64,000 bases of DNA, taken from NCBI GenBank assembly GCA_025667525.1, contig CM046878.1:391844974-391908973 (forward strand), written 5' to 3'. Numbering within the stretch: the first letter of the stretch is position 1; each line of letters begins with the position of its first letter. The position numbers and the translations under genes were made by a program. The stretch is from Glebionis coronaria (Eukaryota; Streptophyta; Magnoliopsida; Asterales; Asteraceae). Below are positions 9,361 through 21,289 of this stretch, one piece after another. A model generated the notes under the pieces. The model saw nothing but the letters and a program-made list of their open reading frames with translations, was not told the origin of the DNA and made no database searches.

Positions 9361-10987
9361 GTTGATTTCTTTATTTGTATTGACTCCTTATGATCCACTG
9401 ATCATTTGAGTGCCTTGTTGAAACTTGAATCTCCAAAAAAGTCACTAAAGACAAAAAGTCAAGAAAGTCAAGCAGGGGGGAAAGTTCCCACTGCTCAACC
9501 AACAAACTTACCACTGCTAGTGTTAATTTGAGGTCAGCTTATTAATAAGCTAAATTGGATTATAGAAACGTGCAACAACTTAATTTTTGTAATAGATCTT
9601 CCTCATTTAACCCATTTGTGTGGACTGGAGCTTATTGGACTTTGACTTTGACTTTTTGCTAGAAAACGAATTACTTTGACTTTTACCAAACAGCTTATTG
9701 ACTTATTCTAGCTTATTGAGTGCTTAATTTTGAAAGTTTTTTGGTTATTAAGCTTAATTAAGCTATTTGTAATCCAAAGCAATTTGAATCAGCTCTTGAA
9801 ATAACATAGAACTCGAAAACGACTATTTTGTCGTTTTGTGAAGATAGCTTTTAGCTTATTCAGGCTTATTTCTTGGACTTTTTTCAAATTTCTTTTCTCA
9901 ATTAGCTTAATTAGGTCAAGAGAAGCTTGTGTGTTTAATTTCAGCTTATGGCATCACCTTATGGCTTAATGGGCCAAAAAGCCCATTAAGAATAAGCTGT
10001 TGACAATAAGCTAGCTTATTTCACATTTTCAGCTCTTGGGCCTTTGGAAAAAGTTGTTCAGAATTGAATTTTGAGTCAAGTAGGAGTTTTTGGGCTTAAT
10101 TAGGCCACTTTTTCTTATTGGGCCAAATACTAAGCCCATTAAGGGACTGTTTGGACTTTAGCCCGTTTTTTAGGCCCAATAGGGGTAATTTTGTAATTTT
10201 AACTTTATTTCTGTATTACTTAGTTTAAAATAAGCTAGTTTGCAACTTTTTAGGGTTTTTTTAGGATTTTTCGATTTTTATTAATATTTTAATATTATTT
10301 TATTATTAAAAATTAAAAGTCTGATTTTCCAAGTTTTTATATTTTTCCTAGATTCTAGACACTTAATTAGGATTTTTGAAACTTTCCAAATATTTTTAGA
10401 GTCTTTCAGTTATTTTCTAGAATTATTTTAAGTTTTAATAGTTTTTAATAGTTTTTAATAGTTTTTAATTGTTTAAAAATAGTTTTTAGTGGTTTTAAAA
10501 TTTTGAAAAATACTTTTTGGTTTAATTAGGTTGTTTTAGAGGTTTACAAACTTAAAAACCTTGATTTTAACTTTTTACTAGTTAATTTTGATTTTTAGTG
10601 CTTTAATTAGCATTTAAAAATTAATAATTAATTAAATAAAAGGTTTTAGCGAGTTTTGATTTTTGAAAACCTTTAGAATATTTTAGTGGATTTTTAGTGA
10701 TTTTTGGTAATTTTTTAGAATTAATTTTTAATTTCACCCCTTTTTACGTTTTTACGTCTTTCACGTCTTAGTGTAATTTTCGATTATCCGTCTTCATTTT
10801 TCTTCTCTTCTTTGGTAATATCAATCACAAACATTTAATCCAAATCATTACACACATAACACACTAGCCTCCTTGAGAACGAACTCTTTTCATAGGGTCA
10901 TTTGTACACGGTTTTCCTAAATCGTCGTATTTAATACTTACCCTAATTACCTTCCTTTTCCTAAAGGGGTAAAAATACTCAATATCA
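9361..10987. other. AT-rich host-like intergenic DNA
   Basis: No open frame or recognisable element. The left part is dense in AATAAGCT/AGCTTATT words (for example the 14-bp palindrome AGCTTAATTAAGCT near 9751). The right part is very T-rich. It may be decayed mobile DNA but I cannot identify it. Confidence 0.5.
10431..10470. repeat. Short tandem repeat, 10-bp unit
   Basis: Near-perfect copies of GTTTTTAATA, about four in a row, in a T-rich stretch. A simple repeat with no visible function. Confidence 0.75.
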
Positions 10988-11034
10988 ATGACCTATTACA
11001 TTCTTGTTAGACTATATAAAATATAGGGCTAACA
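10988..11034 (-). repeat. Copia-2 3' LTR remnant
   Basis: About 45 bp matching the high end of the 5' LTR at 29629-29673 (both contain GACCTATTACATT and ATATAGGGCTAACA). Below 10988 the similarity stops, so the rest of the LTR was deleted or replaced. Confidence 0.7.
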
Positions 11035-11363
11035 ATCTCCCCCAATGTATCGGTCATCTTAAAAAGCTTAAAAAGCATTTTCTTGTAGAGGAAATCTTCT
11101 TGCTTTGGTCTTGTATCTTGGTCTTGATCTTGTTTGTAACGGCTTTGTTCCTTCATGCTTTCGTGATCTTTATCTTGAGCCTTTATCATTTGACTTTGAG
11201 TACTTGAGATCTTCATCTTGTGCTCCTTGTGACTAAGATGACCTATTACATTCTTATATTCTTACATTCTTAGGTATCTTGATTATCGCCATCTTGTGTT
11301 CTTGTGACTTCTGAATCGACATGTTCATACTTCGTTGATTTTGAACGGCTAACAATCTCCCAT
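11035..11363 (-). other. Copia-2 polypurine tract and duplicated PPT/LTR junction
   Basis: The polypurine tract reads CATTGGGGGAGAT on the minus strand at 11035-11047 and abuts TGTTAGCCC. A second junction lies inside the element: ATGGGAGAT then TGTTAGCCG at about 11346-11363, followed on the minus strand after ~100 bp by AATGTAATAGGTCATC, the same words that follow the true LTR start. The element thus ends in two tandem PPT plus LTR-start blocks. Confidence 0.65.
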
Positions 11364-13706
11364 TTAAATGAAGTTGTAGTTAGTCCTTCAAATATCCATC
11401 AGAGTTGCGGAAGACTTTAACTTTTAGTATGAACATGTGAAGACGACTTCGGTTAGTACACAGCTACGCCACCATCTTGATATGCATCAACAAATATATA
11501 CACGGATAAAATGGCTTTGAACATTTTATCCTAACTCGGTAGCGTTTTACCTCCGGTGGGTGAAGACCGTTAAACGGCATTAGATATCGTACCTGTGATC
11601 GGGTAGATTCAATTAAGAATCTCCTTGACAGGGTTTCCCGGCGGTAGTGGCCAGTTCTCTTTACTCGACCGTCTCAAAGAAGACTGCGAACGTAAAGAGT
11701 GAATCATAAGGATAAATTATCCGTCTAATTAGAGTCGTCAATTTAGAATTCCCGGAACAAGTTTGATTCAAATAGAATGGCACCATTGTTTCTTTCCAGT
11801 TTGTCACAAGCTCGATTATTAGAGAATCTTGCATGTCACCTACCGCAGTGCTGTTTGAGGTTGACACTGGAAGGATTTCCATTCGTCACTTTGAACACTA
11901 AAGAGTGTCACTCTGAATGTTCTAGCAAGATCACACAAATTTTGTGAAGAAACCTGGAATCAAGTTTAAATCACTTAAGAATTTAAACTTAGTTACATTC
12001 CAGTTCTCACAAGTTTGATTCGTGTAGAATCGCACAAGTTACCTACCATGAGCTTGTTTGATGCTGGCTCAAGCAGGATTTCCATCTTCATTGTGAATCG
12101 TATCACTCAGATGTTCTGGCAATATCACAAGGATAATGCGTAGGACTCGATTGTGTCCAAATGAGATGTTAAATAGATCTCCTTTTGGATCTAGACTCGA
12201 TAAGTGCATTTTGGTAATCAGAGGCTGGAGCAGACTTCCACCTTTTCAATATTAACTAACTCGGGGTGAGAAGTCAATAGATACGTGTTGATCTCCGTGA
12301 AAATTGGACAAGTTTCTTTTGAGAGAAACTCGAATGGCTGGGGAAGGGTTGTGCTTCGCATCACTGGGTCCATGACACTTGTCTTCAATACATGTGTTAA
12401 CCCGGTTTCTACCTAAGTTGCATAGAATATTCAACTCCTTCAATGCTTACCAATACGTCATCACTAGCACCTTGTTGTGATTGTTCCAGTGCTAACTTAT
12501 GTAATTGGTCGGCATTCTGCTTCATTCAACTCCATCTTTGCTAGGACAACTATTTCTAGCTATGGAATGTCCTTGGGTAGATCCCTCCGGTTATGGTTAG
12601 ATCATAGGACTTAGTTTCCTATCCTAAACCACCTTTTGACTCCATCGTTCCGTCGTGGATAGTAGGTTGTTTTGGGTAAAGATCGTAACCATAAAACCAT
12701 TGAAAACCATTCAAAGTGCTTGATAAAAATCAAAACTTTTAACACTTTGAAAGTTTTACATTTCCGAAAAGCTCCCCCTACACACATGCATCGATATTCG
12801 AAATAGTTTAGCATGTGAAGGAAAGAGTTGCACTTGAGTCTTTAAGATCATATGTTGCGATATATTACATTTTAATCACATTTTCTCCCCCTATCTCTAA
12901 TATAAAAACATCATATTAGAGATACCAATTGATTAAAATATGACAATTTCTAAAAAAAACGATTGGGAGAGAACCATGTGTGCACGCATGAGTCATGGAA
13001 CTTTTGTGGTCCGGTTGCTCCCCCTCAACAATATATGTGTGTCATGAAACAAAATTTGACAATATTTTTGAAAAACGATACCACAAAATATGTTGAGGTA
13101 CGGAGTTGAGATGCATTTACCGATAATATATATAACATATGACAAATTTATATTATTTTCGAAATGTGTTGGATACATAAAATATGACAATATCAAAGAT
13201 ATACCCAACAACATTAAAGGCTTCGATTTTAAAACGCTCCCCCTAAAAATTGATCAAAATAACATATGATATTTTTGAGATTAAAAACCACATTATGAGG
13301 AAGGGAGTGTTGAACACACAATTTTGAAAGATTTAGAAAAACCTTTTGAGAAATTCTTGAAAAATTGTGTTCAACAGTTTTAAAATAATTTCCGATTTAC
13401 ATGAGCTCAAAACTTTGAATGTTTTGTGACTAGCTCATGACCGAGAAAAATTAATTTCCTGTTGTGAAGGATAATTTATCATCCGTGATAAACTTTCCTT
13501 AAGTTGAAGTACGAGTTCTAAGCTGACACTTACTTAGAAGTCGTTTTTCATGAACTTAAAAACTTTGAATGTTTTTATGAGAAGTTCATGACCGAGAAAT
13601 ATTAATTTCTCGTTGAGAAGGATAAGTTATCGTTCGTGATAATCTTTCCTTATTTGAGGTCCGAGTCCTAAGTTGTGATGCGCTTAGAAGTCATTATGAG
13701 AGAGTA
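11364..13706 (-). other. Copia-2 long 3' non-coding region
   Basis: No convincing ORF. It is clearly related (as reverse complement) to 25500-29315 of copia-3: for example the block around 11480-11700 matches 28620-28830 and that around 11760-12130 matches 28195-28575. Internal GGGGGAG-type purine runs (minus strand) lie at about 12771-12780, 12883-12892, 13017-13025 and 13236-13244. A long conserved non-coding tail between pol and 3' LTR fits the Sirevirus-like type. Confidence 0.65.
13376..13690 (-). repeat. Two ~150-bp hairpin modules in copia-2
   Basis: Two tandem units, each with an inverted pair around GAGAAAT/ATTTCTC and another around GGATAA...TTATCC, a 'CATGAGCT'-like word and CTTCTAAG/CTTAGAAG. 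They are the reverse-complement relatives of the six modules in copia-3 at 25510-26370. Confidence 0.75.
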
Positions 13707-14816
13707 TCAAGCAGCTTCATTTGCCAAAACCTCCAAGTCTTCAGGAGTCATATACTTCATACCAAGACGGCCAACAAGATACTGAAACCTATTTTGAGAT
13801 AGGGCTTTGGTAAACAAGTCAGCTATCTGATACTCAGTTCTGACAAAGTATAATTCCACGATACCACGTTCCACTTGTTCCTTGATAAAGTGATATCTGA
13901 CTGTCCAATGGTTAGTGGATGGATATCTTTGGTAGAAATTATGCATGTTGGACGGATCAACATATTGAGTAGAAGACTCTCCCACTTCGCGTACAGGTGT
14001 ACCGAATGGGTTGATAAATTCGTCTTCGTCAGGCTGTGCATCAACTGCTTGATTGTTGTTTCCTCCTACAGCATTGACGGTTGGTGATGTTGGTTGTATG
14101 ACGGTTTGTTGAGTTTGTTGAGTATCCACTGGAATTGTCTCTTGAGCAACGGTTGCTGAAGTAGATGCAGTTGTGTCTTTGTGACTTGGTTCGGGTGCAT
14201 CAGCAGTATTGACAGCGGAAGACTTTGACACAACTTGATTGTTTCCATAGTAATATTCATAAAACATTGGATCATATAAATCAACCAACTCATCCATTTG
14301 AGTCTTATCCGTCGAGTCAGCTGTAGGAATATTGTCTTGACATTCTTGCACGGGACGTACACTGTTGTGTGTAGGTGCCAGTGCTGGACATTGAGGTGCG
14401 GGACTTGAGTTTTTTTGTTCAAGTACCATTTGTGGCAATTCGTCAAAGTTCACATGAATTGTTTCAACAATAATCTTTGTTCTCTTGTTGGAAACCCGAT
14501 ATCCTTTCGACAAAGTAGCATACCCCACAAAGATACATGCATCGCCTTTTTCTTTCATCTTGTCGAAATTCTCACCGTCTTTAAGAATGTAGCATACAGA
14601 TCCGAATACGTGAAAGAATTTGATAGTAGGTTTCATGCCATTGATGATGTGTTAAGGTGTCTTATCATGTCTAGGTATTACGAGAGAACGATTTTGAGTA
14701 TAGCATGCAGTTGCAATTGCTTCAGCCCAGAAGAATAGTGGTAACTTTGATGCAGAAAGCATTGTTCGAGCTGCCTCAACCAAAGTATGGTTCCGTCTTT
14801 CGACAACGCCGTTTTG
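13707..14816 (-). pseudogene. Copia-2 pol C-terminus: integrase tail fused to RNase H end, RT deleted
   Basis: The frame starts with the integrase C-terminal part (the HVFGSVCYILKDGENFDKM and CIFVGYATLSKGYRV motifs), then the usual Gln/Thr/Pro-rich linker up to STNHWT. It then jumps directly to VRYHFIKEQVERGIVELYFV and the polyprotein end (IADLFTKALSQNRFQYLV). No RT or RNase H catalytic motif lies between. The join is at about 13898-13904 and keeps the frame, leaving a 309-codon ORF (14636-13707). A stop at 14652-14654 and one at 14817-14819 separate it from integrase. The encoded product cannot reverse transcribe. Confidence 0.9.
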
Positions 14817-15713
14817 TTAAGGAGTTTGAGCAGTAGACGTTTGATTTTTGATGCCTTCTTCTTGAAAATAAGATTGGAAAGTCTTATACAAAAATTCAAT
14901 ACCCCTATCCGTTCTTACCGTTATGACTTGAGCTTGAAGATTGCATTGTATCATCTTGAGAAAGTTTTTGAGAACCTCCGGTGTTTCATCTTTGGACCTT
15001 AAGAATAAAGTCCATGTGTACCTAGAGTAATCATCAACAATCACGAGAATATACTTTTTCCCGTTAATACTCTCTACACGCATGGGACCACATAAATCCA
15101 TGTGTAGAAGTTCCAATCGTCCTTTTGAGCTTGGGGTAGTCTTTGTTTTGAAAGACTTTCGTTTTGCTTTCCCCAACTCACAAGATGAACAAAGATGGTC
15201 TTTGACGAATTTTAACTTAGGAAGACCGGTCACAATATCATTCTTCGAAAGCAAGTTGATGGTGTCAAAGTTGAGATGTGACAATCGTTGATGCCATAAC
15301 CATGCTTGAGAGGATGAAGCTTTCGCCATTAAGCAAATTGGATTTGTTGAAGATGTGTCTTGAAGAGTTACTGTGTAGAGATCAGAACCATGAGAACCTG
15401 TAAGAAGGTCATTCCCATCGTAGTCTCTAACATAGCAAGTAGTTTTCCGAAACGCCACTTCCAAATCCGCATCACAAAATTGACCAACGGAGAATAACTT
15501 GTGATTCAGTCCTTTGACGTAATAAACCCGTTTTATCGTGATATTCCCTTGAACCAAATCTTCATATCCGAGTATCGGTGCAAACTGATCATTTCCAAAC
15601 CGTACCGTACCCAGAAACTTCTCCACGAAGTTAATTAGAAGCTTGAGATTGCCCGTCATGTGCTTGGTGCACCCAGAGTCCATTATGATGAGAATGATCT
15701 CGACAAGCTGCAT
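14817..15713 (-). pseudogene. Copia-2 protease and integrase core
   Basis: The protease active-site motif is MDSGCTKHMTGNLKLL. Integrase has the HHCC zinc region (LWHQRLSHLNFDTINLLS ... HLCSSCELGKAKRKSF) and the catalytic core: HMDLCGPMRVESINGKKY, LVIVDDYSRYTW and VRTDRGIEF, followed by FQEEGIKNQTSTAQTP. It ends at a TAA (14817-14819) where related proteins continue with QNG; a single-base change is the simplest reading. The family inserts element DNA into the host genome. This copy is truncated before the integrase C-terminal domain. Confidence 0.9.
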
Positions 15714-15830
15714 AAGAATTAGGAGACAATGTAGATTTTGACAAATGGGAGCCCTTGATAGCAGTGGGTTCCAAAATATTAGTAGACCTGGATGTAGATT
15801 CTAGAGGCAAACTAACATTCATAGTCCCAA

Positions 15831-17973
15831 TTAATATAGTGTCTGTCTTAGGTACCCATTTGTATCCGGGTGGTGTAAATTTCGAGTACCCCGTGTACAT
15901 GTCCTAATCATGTTCTCATAAAGCTTCTTTAACCTGTTTTGTTTACGCAGAGTAGTGGATTCTACCGCACTTAGTTTCTTAAGTGGTTGGACAGTGGATT
16001 GGTTCACGGTTCTTGTGGGTTTTCTAGTACTAGTGGGCACAAGAGTATGCTTCCTAGTTCTAGCATTCACGCCATTATGATTAAAAGCACAAGCAGCATG
16101 ATTAAAAGTACGAGCACATTTTCCACATTTAACACAAATAAATTTAACATTCGAAGTCATAACATTCAAACTGTCATTACATGCAGTTACAGACGTTTTA
16201 TTCTTAGAAAACTTCAAAATTCCTACGGTGGTCTTCTACGTCCATCTTCTTTCCTTGACTATTGTTAGGCATGACTCTATCTTGCATTCTAGTGCTCTTA
16301 ATTTGTGGTCCGCTAACGCTAGTTGTGGGAGTTACTCCTGTAGAAGAAGACACGCGTTGATTAGTTTTCTTAGAATTCTGAGGTAACCGCGATGTTCCAG
16401 TTTGAGTAGGCCTAGTGTTCATCTTATACATTCCTGGTGCTATCACATTTGTGCTCTTATCACTTCCTAGTTTAGGCAAAGTCTGTGGGGGTCCCAAAAT
16501 AGATGATTTAGGGCATTTAACCGCATTCGATTGACGAACAGCGGATGGTTTACCCAAAACAGACTTTCCTTTCAATTCCTCAGTGAGTTTTTGTGACTCA
16601 CTGATGGCTATGTCCCTTTCTTGTAGATGAGCTTTCAAATCATTTATGTCGAAATCTTTTTCATTCAGTTGACGAACAAAAGAAGCTGCAACTTCATGAC
16701 ACTTTTTATGATTATGAGATTGATCATCACTTTGTGAAGAAACTTCAAGGGTGTGAAAACGTTTCTCAAGATTAAAAAACCTTTTCTCCAGTTCGTTGTA
16801 TGACTCAACCTTTATTGAAAGCTCAACCTCAAGATTGTGACATTTATCAACAACTAAAACATTCAGATGGTCTATACGATAGAATTCTCGCGAAAGTCGA
16901 TCAATTTCGTTAGATAGTTAGGTTTCTTGTGTCTTTAATTTAGTTTGAAGAAAATCAACTTCATCTTCAAGAGATTTGACATATCCTAAATCAGTTGTCA
17001 TTTCCTCAGTTGGAGCATTATAAAACATTTCCACATTGTTTGAAAGGTCATCGATGGTTGGGAAAATACATTGTTGAATGACGACTTCTACTTGTGGGTG
17101 AGGTTTAATATTCCAAACGGTATCTCTAGAAACTATTTCATAATCGACAACACCTTTGTATAAATTTAAAACCCCTTGTTTTATAAACTCAAATTGCTGA
17201 ACACTTTTGCATTTTTCATCCCATTTACGTTTTTCATCCAAAATTCGCTTTTCTAACAAAATTCGCTGCTTTTTGAAACCCCTTGTTGAAGAACTTTTCG
17301 TTTCCGTGTGATTATCCGTTGGTGGAATATTTGGAAAATACTCTTGTTCATATGAACGCTCCTTTTGAGGGACAAAGTTAATGACATGTTTCTCATTCCA
17401 TGCGGTATAATCATAAGGTGCGATGAAGTCATTTAGGTTGGATTGACGTTCTGCGTCACGACGAAGGATTTCTTCGGAGTCGGGGGAAAGCATAAGGGCA
17501 AGATTATCATTATAGCAACCGATATCGTAAATACCAGGCGTAATAATTTGAACTTTCTTGAGATAGTCAAGCTTAACAAAACTCGTTTTAATGTTTCTAT
17601 TGAGCATGTTCATAGTTTGAATAGATTGACCCGTTTTGTAAACAATGTTGTTTAACGTTTCGACTCTCTTTTTAAAAGCAAGAACCTATTCAATATCCTT
17701 ATCTTCACGAATTTTATAAAGCTTAGTTTGCTCTTTGTTAGCTGACTCTAATTCAGTAATCTGGATTTTATGCAGTTGTTCTTCAAGTTCCGATATCTTT
17801 TGTTTTGACATATGAACTTCGTGTGTTATTTTAGAACAATATTGTTCGTTGAGCACCTTACGTTCATATACCAAACCATTAGCTATAGCAACTCGACGAT
17901 TAGCTTCTTTTACATAATCACACTCTTTAAGCCTGTCTATCTCCTCGGCTAAGTATGTGTTTGCTTGCTTCAA
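15831..17973 (-). pseudogene. Copia-2 gag-pol spacer: coiled coil plus Cys/His cluster
   Basis: Several consecutive open blocks (17973-17686, 17613-16918, 16638-16204 in one frame with intervening stops, then 16217-15831 after a frameshift). The first blocks are heptad-rich (HMSKQKISELEEQLHKIQ, SLEDEVDFLQTKLKT) and probably coiled coil. The later part is basic and Ser/Thr/Pro-rich. Near 16100 sits CVKCGKCARTFNHAAC, a C-x2-C-x2-C-x5-H-x2-C cluster also present in copia-3 (CKTCRKCVFKANHDSC). Such long spacers occur in Sirevirus-like polyproteins. The Cys/His cluster could bind zinc or nucleic acid; that is inference. Confidence 0.7.
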
Positions 17974-18176
17974 ACGTTTATTAGCCTCTTTGTTTTCATT
18001 AATTTCACATTTTAAAGAATAATAATCGACGCAAGCAAATCACGGTCTTCATCCGAGTCAGTATCCTGAACAGCATTTCCGTCATCATTACACATATGTT
18101 GTGAATCCATAGAGGTATTGTTATCCTCTGTGTCCATTACATATGTGTCATTGATGCTTTCGGGTTGCTCAGGATG

Positions 18177-19681
18177 TCATCGTTCATTAGCAAACACATT
18201 ATAGTTATCATAAGATGGTACCTTTTCAAGTGGCTCAGAATCATAGATAGGTCCAGAATTGTCAGCAGTCTTTGTAATCACTTCTTGAATCGTTGCCATG
18301 TACACATAATGTGCCTCTAACTCTTGATCATCGGCTTCATCATCAGTGTCATCACGCCAGTCAACTTCATCTGGAGTCAGCAGAATCCCTGCTTCTTCTT
18401 TCTTACACATCAACATCTTTTCCTTGTGATATGCAGAGTCCTTAACCCGTTTTGGCTTCTTGCATTCCTTGGCCATGTGCCCAAATCCTTTGCAAATGAA
18501 GCATTGAATCCCAGTCTTCTACACAACCGGAGTGCCTAGCTTCACGATCATATCTCTAGCCCCAACTTGATTCGGCATCCTCTGATTATCATACCTAGCT
18601 TCACGATCATACCTTGGTGCATGATCAACTTCCTTATATCTAGCATGGAATGATGATCGGAGGTTGTTGTTGGTAGGTTTGTAGATCTTCTTATAGGTTG
18701 TGGTAAGTAAAGACATGAGTTCCTCAATCTTCTTGTCCCTTGAAGTTTGTTCATCATTACTGTCTCCATCTGACTCGGTGTCATACTTTGGAGGTGGAGT
18801 GGGGACAATTGCTTTTGCTTTGTTTCTAGCAGTAGCTAGAGGTTTGGTGGATGAGCTGAATGGTCTTGAGGAAGGAGAAGGTGTTTGTTGGCGGTGAACG
18901 GGTTTTGATGAAGTAGCAGCCACAAAATCAATAGAGTTAGCAGACAGTTCTGCCTTTTCAGCCCTGAGTTCATTCACTTCATTCTGATGTTGTTTCAAGA
19001 TATCCTAAAGTTTGTGACAGGAGATGGTCATGATATCTTCCCTTTGTTTAACCAAAGTCACAAACCTTTGCCATTCCGGTTTGAGTTGAAGTAGAAATTG
19101 AACATTGGCATGATGATTGGAGATGGTGCGCTGATTTCTGACAAGCTCATTCATCATTTTGTAAAACCTCGAGTAATATGAGTCATGGATTCACCATCTT
19201 CGGATGTGAATTTACCAAATTCCCAAAGAAGATTAGTCTCGAGATCTTGAACATTGATCGACTCACCTTGCTTCAGTCGATGAATTGCATTCCATATTTC
19301 CATAGCATTAGGACATGCATCAACCGTGGAATAGATATCGTTATCAATCCTAGTGAGTATGTAGTCCACAGCATCAGCTTCAGCTTGGAGGAGTTTCTTT
19401 TTCTCAGCAGGACAAGTGTCGAAATTCTCCATAGCTCGTGTAGTTGATGAAGTACCATCCTCTGCTTGTGTGGTGAAGGGTCGGAATTCAAAAACTGGAG
19501 GTGGGTTCTCAAGGCAATGACGAAGAGCGGTTCGGTTCTCCTTAGTGTCGAGAAATCGAAGGAAACGAGATCTCTACTGAACGTTGCAACCGGCAGTGAG
19601 TACAGGTGGATTACCGTTGCCACCTTGTTCCAAACGAATTTGATTGGTCGTCGCATTGTTGTTGTTGTCGTTGTTAGACAT
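18177..19681 (-). pseudogene. Copia-2 gag with zinc knuckle
   Basis: The start is the ATG at 19679-19681 (MSNNDNNNNATTNQIR), the first in the leader, about 1.0 kb inside the primer site. The capsid-like region contains MEIWNAIHRLKQGESINVQD and LLWEFGKFTSEDGESM (UBN2-type). A linker follows, then the knuckle CFICKGFGHMAKEC (C-x2-C-x4-H-x4-C) near 18500. A basic patch and an acidic tail (WRDDTDDEADDQE) end at 18177. Disruptions: stops at about 19575 and 18519-18521, and a frameshift between 19154 and 18998. It would form the particle if intact. Confidence 0.85.
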
Positions 19682-19988
19682 TGTAAATGTGTGTGAATGG
19701 ATTAGGATCTTAGTAGATTTGTTGTGATGATGTGTGGTTAAAATTTCGTATAGTTTCGAGAATCTTCAGTCCGACATTTAATTTCTCAGTCCGACAAAAC
19801 GGTAAGCCAAAAAATTTGTGTCGCCAAATTTTGAAATTGAGTTAGAAATAGCCAAAAACTAGTGGGGAAAATATTGGAATTTAATTGACCTAAAAACTTT
19901 TAACTCGTTTTTTTTTGGAAACTATGTTTCGGGACTAGTCTAGATAGTGGCTAAGTCTATATAGTGCTCGAACAAAATTTGGCTAAGA

Positions 19989-20431
19989 TTTCGCAATGTT
20001 GGTTTGCAATGATTCCGCAATGTGTGAACTGATATAATTCCGCAATGCGTGAACTGAAATAATTCCGCAATACGTTCTTGATATGATTCCGCAATATGTA
20101 ATTTGAAATAGTTCCGCAATCTAATACTTAGGATTCCAATCCGCAATGCTCAAATGAACAATTCCGCAATACTTAAAAACCACAATTCCGCAATACTAAA
20201 AACCACAATTCCACAATACTAAAATTGATTCAATTTCGCAATCCTCAAATTGATTCAAATCCGCAATACTCAGAAAACTTTCAATTCCACAATTTACTAA
20301 GGAAGAATTCCGAAATACTCAGAAAACTTTCAATTCCGTAGTTTTTGGAGGATTCGATTCCGCAAAGTTTTGAAGGATTCAAATCCGCAATATATCACAT
20401 GATATTGCGAAATTGTACCAGATTTTGCGAA
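19989..20431 (-). repeat. ATTGCGGAAT-like repeat array in copia-2 leader
   Basis: About 18 degenerate copies of a word reading ATTCCGCAAT on the plus strand (ATTGCGGAAT in element sense), spaced about 15-30 bp. The array occupies the untranslated leader between primer site and gag. It has irregular spacers, not the fixed spacing of a CRISPR. Confidence 0.8.
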
Positions 20432-20689
20432 ATGATGAGAAAAACAAGGAATTCGGATTGTACTTTTATAAATTCGAATCTTGAAGCCAAATATGAATCC
20501 AACCACCCAAAAATTTTGCGTTTTTGAGCGATCCAAGTAACCCAAATCACTAACACGAATATGTAGATGATATTGGTGAAGATCAAATCACAAAAAACAC
20601 AAAAAAAAAATTGGACGTGGGATTTATGATCAAAACACACGAAATCTATATGAACAAACCACACGTACTTCAATCACCTATCTACTATA

Positions 20690-20703
20690 GGCTCTTGATA
20701 CCA
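20690..20703 (-). other. Copia-2 primer binding site
   Basis: The minus strand reads TGGTATCAAGAGCC two bases inside the LTR end at 20706. It is an initiator tRNA-Met-type site with an extra A relative to copia-1, and copia-3 shares this variant (TGGTATCAAGAGC). Confidence 0.85.
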
Positions 20704-20705
20704 AA

Positions 20706-20991
20706 TGTTAAACCCATTTCAATCCATAACACAAGATTCTAGAGAGAGAAAGAGAAGAAAGGTGGAGAGAGAAACTAGAGAGAATTGGTGGAAGGTTATA
20801 CTTTAGAGAGAGAAAATGAAAGTAACCAACACCCTCTTCCACACATGGAAGAGGGTTTATATACCCACGCCTTAAAGGCTTTGGTGGCGTGTTCATGGGA
20901 CGGGCTTGGCTTTGCTTGGGCTTAAGCCCCTAACTTAGACAATATTAGCTTATGGTCCAAGCCCGGTTAACCCGACTAACCTATTACAATA
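20706..20991 (-). repeat. Copia-2 5' LTR, low part
   Basis: Starts TGTTAAACCC on the plus strand next to the primer site. It is cut at 20991 by copia-3 and resumes after 29605. The two parts add up to a ~350-bp LTR. Confidence 0.8.
20831..20866 (-). promoter_or_regulatory. Copia-2 TATA box with adjoining hairpin
   Basis: The minus strand reads GGGTATATAAACCC (20866-20853), followed at once by a hairpin with 10-bp arms (plus strand ACCCTCTTCC 20831-20840 and GGAAGAGGGT 20847-20856) and a 6-base loop. Copia-3 has the same arrangement with different stem bases. Confidence 0.75.
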
Positions 20992-21272
20992 TGTTGGAAA
21001 TACGTTTTTACGTATTTAGAAAGGATCGGTCACTCCAATGATATTGGGCTCGTGATCCAATATAGCCCACATGTAGGGTGGGCTATATAAACCCCCTCCT
21101 AGCATGTTAGGAGGGGTTGGTCACTTTGCATTTCACACACATTTCACATAATCAACCACTTCTCTCATTCTCCTTTCTCTCTCTACCTTTATCTCTCTAG
21201 GTTCTTCATTTCCCTTCCATCTTAATAGATAAACAATAACCATGCCTAATCCTTAGAAAACACGATCCTACA
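20992..21272 (+). repeat. Copia-3 5' LTR
   Basis: TGTTGGAAATACG...CCTACA, 281 bp. It is nearly identical to 29316-29605 (290 bp). The 9-bp difference is a tandem duplication of ATAGCCCAT in the 3' copy. Confidence 0.93.
21083..21116 (+). promoter_or_regulatory. Copia-3 TATA box with adjoining hairpin
   Basis: CTATATAAAC (21083-21092) is followed at once by arms CCCCTCCTA (21093-21101) and TAGGAGGGG (21108-21116) around the loop GCATGT. The same unit is at 29416-29449 in the 3' LTR. Confidence 0.78.
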
Positions 21273-21274
21273 AT

Positions 21275-21289
21275 TGGTATCAAGAGCTT
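21275..21289 (+). other. Copia-3 primer binding site
   Basis: TGGTATCAAGAGCTT starts two bases after the LTR end, an initiator tRNA-Met-type site. Confidence 0.85.

Noticed and set aside
9361..10987. Full-length 3' LTR of copia-2 or another element here
   Set aside because: Only the last ~45 bp match the copia-2 LTR. No TG start or repeat partner was found for the rest.
19989..20431. Possible CRISPR-like array of ATTCCGCAAT words
   Set aside because: Repeats are short and degenerate and spacers irregular. The context is a plant retrotransposon leader and there are no cas genes.
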